Shown: in pieces, positions 59,209 through 64,000 of the stretch | Numbering within the stretch: position 1 is the stretch's first letter | How the letters are laid out: each line of letters begins with the position of its first letter | Assembly (NCBI RefSeq): GCF_030762805.1 | Contig: NZ_CP129113.1 | Span: 356,001-420,000, forward strand | Length of the DNA stretch: 64,000 nucleotides | Direction of reading: 5' to 3' | Origin: Aciduricibacillus chroicocephali | Lineage (GTDB): Bacteria; Bacillota; Bacilli; Bacillales; Amphibacillaceae | Notes under the pieces: model-generated | What the model saw: only the letters and a program-made list of their open reading frames with translations | Databases searched by the model: none | What the model was told of the DNA's origin: nothing | Program-made: the position numbers and the translations under genes

Positions 59209-59583
59209 TTGAAGATTGTTTTTAACAAACGGGATGCTGTCTATATCCAGGTAATCCGGCATTTTAAGCAACTCATTGCCAAGGGAGAACTCGGACCTGG
59301 TCAGCAAATTCCATCAAGACGGGAACTTGCCAATGATTTGAAAATCAACCCGAATACTGCACAGCGAGCTTACAAGGAAATGGAGGAGGAAGGATTGATA
59401 TATACAGAGAGCAATCAACCGAGCCGAGTAACAAAGGATAAAGCGTTAATTGGTACATTGCGTAATGAAATCATTACAGAAGCAGTTCAAGCGTTCGTAA
59501 ATTCAATGCAGGAAATCAATGTGCCGCTTAATGAGTGCGTAAAACTGATTCAATCGAATTATGAGGGAGGGGATGAACAATGA
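59209..59583 (+). CDS. GntR family transcriptional regulator, YtrA subfamily
   Basis: The 124-residue protein has an N-terminal winged helix (DAVYIQVIRHFKQLIAKGEL, then PSRRELANDLKINPNTAQRAYKEME) and a short two-helix tail, the layout of YtrA-type repressors that control ABC transporters in the same operon. The TTG start has AAGAAGGTGAG at good spacing. The stop overlaps the ATPase gene start by four bases. In B. subtilis YtrA responds to cell-wall antibiotics that act on lipid II; a similar role here is inferred. Confidence 0.92.
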   Translation: MKIVFNKRDAVYIQVIRHFKQLIAKGELGPGQQIPSRRELANDLKINPNTAQRAYKEMEEEGLIYTESNQPSRVTKDKALIGTLRNEIITEAVQAFVNSMQEINVPLNECVKLIQSNYEGGDEQ

Positions 59584-60269
59584 TAGAAGTGCGTGACTTA
59601 AAGAAACGCTACGGATTCAAGAAAGTATTGAACGGTGTTTCTTTCACAGCCAAAAAGGGAGAAATCACTTGTCTAATCGGAATTAACGGTACAGGCAAGA
59701 CGACGATCCTAAAGTCGATTATGAATCTGACTCCACTGCATAGCGGAGAGGTGCTTATCGATGGAGCAACTCTCAATAAACATAGTTATGAAAAAATTGC
59801 TTATATACCAGATGCGATTACGATGCTTCCTTCTATGCGGATTGCCGATGCAATGGAGTTCATGAGTGATTTCTATAAGAACTGGAATCAGGAGCGGGCT
59901 AATGAACTGCTTGGTTTTTTCAAATTAAAAGCAGAGGATCGGATTAGCCAGTTGTCAAAAGGAAATACGATGAAAGCGAACATGCTGCTCGGTCTGGCGA
60001 TGGATGTGGATTATCTGCTGATGGATGAGCCATTTTCGGGGATTGATATTTTTAGCAGGGAACAAATTGCAAATGTCTTCACAAGTCATCTTGTAGAAGA
60101 TCGAGGCGTCATTATTACGACACACGAGCTGAACGAAATCGAACACCTCATTGATAAGGCTGTTTTATTGGATGAAGGAAGAGTGATTAAGGAGTTCAAT
60201 ACAGAGGATATGCGTGAACAGGAAGGCATGTCTGTCGTTGATGTTATGCGGGAGGTGTACAATAAGTGA
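59580..60269 (+). CDS. ABC transporter ATP-binding protein (YtrB-like)
   Basis: The 229-residue ATPase has the Walker A GINGTGKTT (about residues 34-42), the signature ISQLSKGNTMKAN (LSKGN in place of LSGGQ, common in the YtrB/YxlF group), Walker B DYLLMDEPFSGID and the switch His in ITTHELNEIEH. It energises the permease encoded next. The ATG overlaps gntR and its stop overlaps the permease start by four bases, so all three are translationally coupled. Confidence 0.94.
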   Translation: MIEVRDLKKRYGFKKVLNGVSFTAKKGEITCLIGINGTGKTTILKSIMNLTPLHSGEVLIDGATLNKHSYEKIAYIPDAITMLPSMRIADAMEFMSDFYKNWNQERANELLGFFKLKAEDRISQLSKGNTMKANMLLGLAMDVDYLLMDEPFSGIDIFSREQIANVFTSHLVEDRGVIITTHELNEIEHLIDKAVLLDEGRVIKEFNTEDMREQEGMSVVDVMREVYNK

Positions 60270-61087
60270 TTAATTATATGAAACTTGTTCATTTTGAAGT
60301 GAAACGTTTTTGGAAGCTATATGCAGGACTTGCATTGCTAATCGTGCTGGGACAGTTGGCCATCGTATTCTTTGGGGCAAAACAGTATAAAAACATGCTG
60401 AAAAATACAGTGGTAGATACAATAGATGGGCGTACCGGCGGTGAAATTCCTTCTCTTAGTATTACGAATATAATAGACAGTCCGATTTTTCTACTGACTA
60501 TAATGCTGGGAGCGGCTGTACTGATCATTTATATGTTCTTCATATGGTGTCGAGACTGGTTTGGAAAGAATACATTTGCATACAGGCTGCTTATGCTGCC
60601 TACGAATCGAATGAACTTATTCTTTGCGAAGGGGACTGCCATTTTCTTGTTTGTTTTTGGGCTTGTAGCAATGCAGGTAATACTGGTTATTATTGAGCAA
60701 GGGATTATTAATAGTATTGTTCCAAAGGATTTCATAGATGATTTAGGATTCATAAATAGTCTGAATCAATCCATGCTTGGAGTCCTAATTCCAGCAACGA
60801 TAACAGGATTTTTAATAAACTACGGCCTTGGGCTCGTTGTGCTAATTACAGTTTTCACAGTAGTATTGCTTGAGCGGAGTTATAGAGTACGAGGCATTAT
60901 TATGGCCGTTATATACTGCATTGCTACTGGGTTTATTATTTTGCTGCCATTGCTCATTCAGGATTGGTCCAGGAATTACTTCTATTCAGGAGAACTTCTT
61001 TTAATGGAGATTATCTTCTGTGCCTTGCTCGTTCTCTGCGGGTTGCTAATTAGCAGGTATCTGCTTAATAGGAAGATTACAGTATAG
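60266..61087 (+). CDS. ABC transporter permease (Ytr-type)
   Basis: The 273-residue protein has about six membrane segments (near residues 15-35, 70-95, 110-140, 175-205, 210-235, 240-262) and no solute-binding features. It is the membrane partner of the preceding ATPase. An external loop (GAKQYKNMLKNTVVDTIDGR) follows TM1. The GTG start is coupled to the ATPase stop. The substrate is unknown; exporters of this layout handle lipids or antibiotics. Confidence 0.85.
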   Translation: MINYMKLVHFEVKRFWKLYAGLALLIVLGQLAIVFFGAKQYKNMLKNTVVDTIDGRTGGEIPSLSITNIIDSPIFLLTIMLGAAVLIIYMFFIWCRDWFGKNTFAYRLLMLPTNRMNLFFAKGTAIFLFVFGLVAMQVILVIIEQGIINSIVPKDFIDDLGFINSLNQSMLGVLIPATITGFLINYGLGLVVLITVFTVVLLERSYRVRGIIMAVIYCIATGFIILLPLLIQDWSRNYFYSGELLLMEIIFCALLVLCGLLISRYLLNRKITV

Positions 61088-61097
61088 GAGGATACTC

Positions 61098-62339
61098 ATG
61101 AAAAAATACTTTGGAACAATCAGTTTTATCATAGTGACAGTGCTCATACTTATTATATTTTATGCGAATACCACTAAAGCGGATCAAAATTTACCGAAAT
61201 TTGTAATGAAGCAGATTGCTGGGGATACGGCGATGAACCCAAAAGCAGATGGTAGACTTTATTATGATTCCAGTTCAAGAATGGGAATGGACTGGAAATT
61301 CACTACTGATGCCAAAGGAACAAATTATGAGAAAGATGGCTTGCTATCGAATTCCTACGAAGATCCGCAGCTAATTAAGTGGCGTGAACAGAACTCTGAG
61401 TTCATGCGTCGCAAAGTCCATTCAAACCCGCAGAACTTCTATGAGGATGACAAAAGGATTGGTTATGTAGAGTACACATTTGGAGAATCGAGTGTAACAG
61501 TAGCTGTTCTTAATAAAAAGACCGGCAAAATCAATGAATTCGAAACCGGGATTATTGGTTTGAATAATAACTCAAACTTTTTCAATGTAGATTATGTTGG
61601 ACTGTATGGAAATGAAATGAAAATTGTAGGTCGGGAAAATTACGCTGATGGCGGCGTTAATGACAAAGAAGTATTGCATTTGGTCACAATTAATCTTAAA
61701 GAGAAGAAAATGACGAATTCCAAGAAGCTGCTTGTTAATGATGACGATAAAATGGTTACAGAATATGCTTTTTCACAATCAGATGAGGTTGCCTCTCCTG
61801 ACAACCCTTTAGTTATCTCAATTTCAAAAATGCTGTATAAGAATACAGAGCAATTGGAGAACGGGGAGAGTTCTTCTCCAATTGAAAAGGAACGCAAATA
61901 TTATAAACTTGATGTGAAAACGAGCGAGCTGCAAGAAATCCAGTCTGCAATTTCAAAAGATAAAATGGATATCGGGTTAGTAAAAAACAACATCTTGTAT
62001 GGACAGAAACGAGGAAAAGAAAAACTCGTTGTTCAGCCATATGATCTGAATAAGAAAAAAGATCTCAAGTCTATACATCTGGACATTCCTACTCAGTCTA
62101 ATAATGATGAAAGTTTTCAGATGAAGGAAGAAAAGGGCAAGCTGCTATTTTTCACAAGTAGTGGCCAGATTAGTAAAGGAAGAGTCTATGAGGGTGTACA
62201 AACATACTTCCCTCAAGTCTTTGTTGTCGACGAGAAAAGCAGAAAGTTGGAATATGGAGGAACCCTCATACCGAAAGATTCTGAATCAATCGGTAAAAGT
62301 GGATTCCAGATCAATATCAATAATATTCATTTAAAATAG
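61098..62339 (+). CDS. unrecognised membrane-anchored extracytoplasmic protein of the ABC operon
   Basis: The 413-residue protein has one N-terminal hydrophobic segment (about residues 4-24, ISFIIVTVLILIIFYANTT) with no lipobox, so it should be anchored or exported with its bulk outside. The rest is hydrophilic, rich in Lys, Asp and Ser, with repeated short beta-strand patterns ending in charged turns, which could be a propeller-like or repeat beta fold. I do not recognise a family. AGGAGG precedes the ATG, ten bases after the permease, so it is the fourth gene of the operon and may sense or assist the ABC transporter. A terminator follows. Confidence 0.8.
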   Translation: MKKYFGTISFIIVTVLILIIFYANTTKADQNLPKFVMKQIAGDTAMNPKADGRLYYDSSSRMGMDWKFTTDAKGTNYEKDGLLSNSYEDPQLIKWREQNSEFMRRKVHSNPQNFYEDDKRIGYVEYTFGESSVTVAVLNKKTGKINEFETGIIGLNNNSNFFNVDYVGLYGNEMKIVGRENYADGGVNDKEVLHLVTINLKEKKMTNSKKLLVNDDDKMVTEYAFSQSDEVASPDNPLVISISKMLYKNTEQLENGESSSPIEKERKYYKLDVKTSELQEIQSAISKDKMDIGLVKNNILYGQKRGKEKLVVQPYDLNKKKDLKSIHLDIPTQSNNDESFQMKEEKGKLLFFTSSGQISKGRVYEGVQTYFPQVFVVDEKSRKLEYGGTLIPKDSESIGKSGFQININNIHLK

Positions 62340-62344
62340 ATTAG

Positions 62345-62389
62345 AAAGAACCTGCGCTCGTTTGGAAACGGAGCAGGTTCTTTTTTTAT
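62345..62389. terminator. bidirectional terminator
   Basis: AGAACCTGC-GCTC-GTTT pairs with ACGGAGCAGGTTCT and is followed by seven T. It reaches the stop of the convergent thioredoxin-like gene. Confidence 0.85.
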
Positions 62390-62721
62390 GCTTCATAGGC
62401 ATCCAGAATACGGGAGATTTCTTGATTGAGCTCATCCAAATGTACAATACGTGCCTTGCGTATATACTCTTTTCTTTCAATAAACAATAGAAGTACCGGA
62501 ACAGTGAAAACAGAAAAGCGTCCAGCAACCTCTTCTACATCGCTCGTGTCAATGTGGGCAAGCTTGATCTGCGGGTATTTGCCAAGCAGATTTTGTATTT
62601 GAGGCCAAAGCCCATGGCACACACTGCAGCCAGGACTGCTTATATATAGGAAGGAAAGCGGATTTTTGCTGATAAAAGCATCAATTTCCTCCATAGAATG
62701 CAGGTTTGTATATTCGTTCAT
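62386..62721 (-). CDS. thioredoxin-like protein (YdbP-type)
   Basis: The 111-residue thioredoxin-fold protein has the dithiol motif CSVC (Cys32, Cys35) after FLYISSPG and the cis-proline in FTVPVLLLF. The CSVC and CxVC types belong to YdbP-like thioredoxins of Bacilli, with a cytoplasmic redox role. There is no signal peptide. AAGGAGG precedes the ATG. Single gene. Confidence 0.88.
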   Translation of the reverse strand: MNEYTNLHSMEEIDAFISKNPLSFLYISSPGCSVCHGLWPQIQNLLGKYPQIKLAHIDTSDVEEVAGRFSVFTVPVLLLFIERKEYIRKARIVHLDELNQEISRILDAYEA

Positions 62722-62931
62722 CTTATAAAACCTCCTTGCTGTTATTCTACCCGAATGTTAAGCAAAGGAGACAGAGACATGCTTGCAGTATGATTGTTAA
62801 CGATGATAGCAGCAGCTTTGTCCATTATCCAACTAATTGTAGTGATATCCGACCGTTTTCCGACTTTATTCTATTCATATTACGGAATTCTAATACATTT
62901 AATCTTGTTTCAAATTCGCGCCACTAGAAGC
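62722..62931. other. intergenic stretch before the lipA terminator
   Basis: No gene-like frame with a ribosome binding site is seen on either strand. The stretch probably holds the promoter of the thioredoxin-like gene, but I could not pick a clear one. Confidence 0.4.
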
Positions 62932-62973
62932 GAAAAAACCCCGCAAATCCTTTAAAGGACTTGCGGGGTTTTC
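62932..62973 (-). terminator. terminator of lipA
   Basis: GAAAA-ACCCCGCAA-TCC pairs with GGA-TTGCGGGGT-TTTC around the self-complementary TTTAAA loop. Confidence 0.9.
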
Positions 62974-62982
62974 TATTAAATA

Positions 62983-63954
62983 TCAAGTAGTGCTTTGCAG
63001 CATATCAACAAGTGAGAAGTCGACTTCTTTTTGTTCCTGCTCCTCCATGCCTTTCATATACTTAATACGGCGTTGAGCAGAAGCAGCATTTACTTGTTCA
63101 TCCGCATGGTATGACGAACGGACGAGTGGTCCTGCTTCACAATGTTTAAAGCCTTTCTGAAGGGCTATTTGCTTCAGTTCAGCGAATTCATCCGGGTGGT
63201 AGTATTTTTCCACGTTCAAATGTTTCTTTGTCGGCTGCAAGTACTGTCCGATTGCCATGATGTCGACATTATTCGCGAGAAGGTCATCCATAGTTTCTAG
63301 AATTTCTTCTTTTGTTTCACCCAAACCGAGCATCATGCTTGATTTCGTCGGTACATCCGGTGCGATTTCTTTAACGCGACGAAGCAATTCCAAAGAACGG
63401 TCGTACATGGCAATGGCACGAACACGCTTTGTCAGGCGACGAACAGTTTCGATGTTATGGTTGAAAATGTCCGGTTTGCCGCTCATCAGTGTGTGCAAAC
63501 TCTGATAGTCACCTTTCATATCGGAAGGGAGGATTTCAACTGTAGTGCCAGGGTTCTTACGACGAATGGCGCGTACTGTCTCAGCAAATACAGAAGCTCC
63601 GCCATCAGCAAGATCGTCACGAGCAACAGATGTTACGACCGCGTGGCGCAATCCCATGATTTCGACAGAGTCAGCAACACGTTCTGGCTCTCCCCAATCG
63701 AGTTCGTTTGGCATGCCTGTTGCAACCGCACAGAAGCGGCAGCCACGTGTACAGACGCTACCAAGTATCATAAATGTTGCAGTCTGACGTTCAGACCAAC
63801 ATTCGTGTATGTTCGGGCAGCGTGCTTCCTCACATACTGTGTTCAGTTTCTTTTCCCGCATCAGCTTCTTGAGGCCTGTGAAGGATTTTGTCGTATTGAT
63901 TTTTATTTTAAGCCATTCGGGCTTGCGTACGTATTCGTCTTTTTTATTAGCCAT
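62983..63954 (-). CDS. lipA: lipoyl synthase
   Basis: LipA inserts two sulfurs into octanoyl groups on E2 or GcvH proteins. The 323-residue radical-SAM enzyme has both cluster motifs: the auxiliary cluster cysteines in [12 protein letters not shown] and the radical-SAM CxxxCxxC in CTRGCRFC. The C-terminal RSSYHAD carries the conserved serine that binds the auxiliary cluster. The frame extends to a GTG at 63963, which abuts AAGGAG; the ATG at 63954 has proper spacing. The region upstream of the start is cut by the window edge soon after. Confidence 0.96.
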   Translation of the reverse strand: MANKKDEYVRKPEWLKIKINTTKSFTGLKKLMREKKLNTVCEEARCPNIHECWSERQTATFMILGSVCTRGCRFCAVATGMPNELDWGEPERVADSVEIMGLRHAVVTSVARDDLADGGASVFAETVRAIRRKNPGTTVEILPSDMKGDYQSLHTLMSGKPDIFNHNIETVRRLTKRVRAIAMYDRSLELLRRVKEIAPDVPTKSSMMLGLGETKEEILETMDDLLANNVDIMAIGQYLQPTKKHLNVEKYYHPDEFAELKQIALQKGFKHCEAGPLVRSSYHADEQVNAASAQRRIKYMKGMEEQEQKEVDFSLVDMLQSTT

Positions 63955-64000
63955 GGTGCACACGCTCCTTAAAACGTCTTAAGTTCCATTCGTCACTGCG

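Noticed and set aside
62706-62927. A 73-codon plus-strand frame between the thioredoxin-like gene and lipA.
   Set aside because: No ribosome binding site, biased toward Ser/Asn/Arg without pattern, and overlaps the start region of the thioredoxin-like gene.

Overview
The window is ordinary chromosome from a low-to-moderate GC, spore-forming Firmicute of the family Bacillaceae. This is supported by the gene set (YitJ, YueI, YtxJ/BrxC, CotF-like coat protein, LtaS, YisP-like protein), by strong AGGAGG ribosome binding sites, by frequent TTG and GTG starts, and by the regulatory RNAs (a SAM-I riboswitch and a T-box). I cannot fix the genus from sequence reading alone. There is no prophage, insertion sequence, CRISPR array or integrase.

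Layout. 1-9,270: the end of a DUF5808-type membrane protein, an rRNA methyltransferase, the threonine operon hom-thrC-thrB (minus strand), a low-molecular-weight phosphatase with a DedA protein, the phosphatidylserine/phosphatidylethanolamine pair psd and pssA (divergent), and a PbuE-like MFS exporter. 9,271-17,500: a YisP-like prenyl synthase family protein, an acyl-CoA thioesterase, a chemoreceptor, YtxJ, a MerR/methyltransferase/LmrB-like drug-efflux group, an AT-rich HPP membrane protein and a tRNA-Ala. 17,693-22,910: the arginine operon argC-J-B-D-F (minus strand). 23,244-26,375: a YeiH exporter divergent from a LysR regulator, then meso-diaminopimelate dehydrogenase.

26,647-35,243 is a nine-gene sulfate assimilation and siroheme operon (yezD-cysC-cysH-cysJ-cysI-sat-sumT-sirB-sirC). 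It feeds sulfide into the adjacent SAM-riboswitch-controlled methionine operon (metI-yitJ-metE, 35,380-40,951). After yueI comes the branched-chain amino acid block: ilvE with its own promoter, a leader terminator and a CodY-like box, then a T-box leader followed by ilvB-N-C-leuA-B-C-D-ilvA (43,231-52,220). The rest holds LtaS, a CotF-like coat protein, a small four-helix membrane protein, a gamma-glutamyltransferase homologue, oxalate decarboxylase, a GntR/ABC operon of the Ytr type with an unrecognised 413-residue secreted or anchored protein, a thioredoxin-like protein and lipA.

The window is therefore dominated by amino acid biosynthesis (Thr, Arg, DAP/Lys, Cys, Met, Ile/Val/Leu), each pathway with its own control element. 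I did not find a convincing new multi-gene system. The observations most worth following are regulatory: an inverted-repeat array at the GntR/ABC operon, three related palindromes around the MFS exporter promoter, a 16-bp perfect palindrome at the HPP gene promoter, a promoter/terminator/CodY-box arrangement before ilvE, and an unclassified leader before the sulfate operon.
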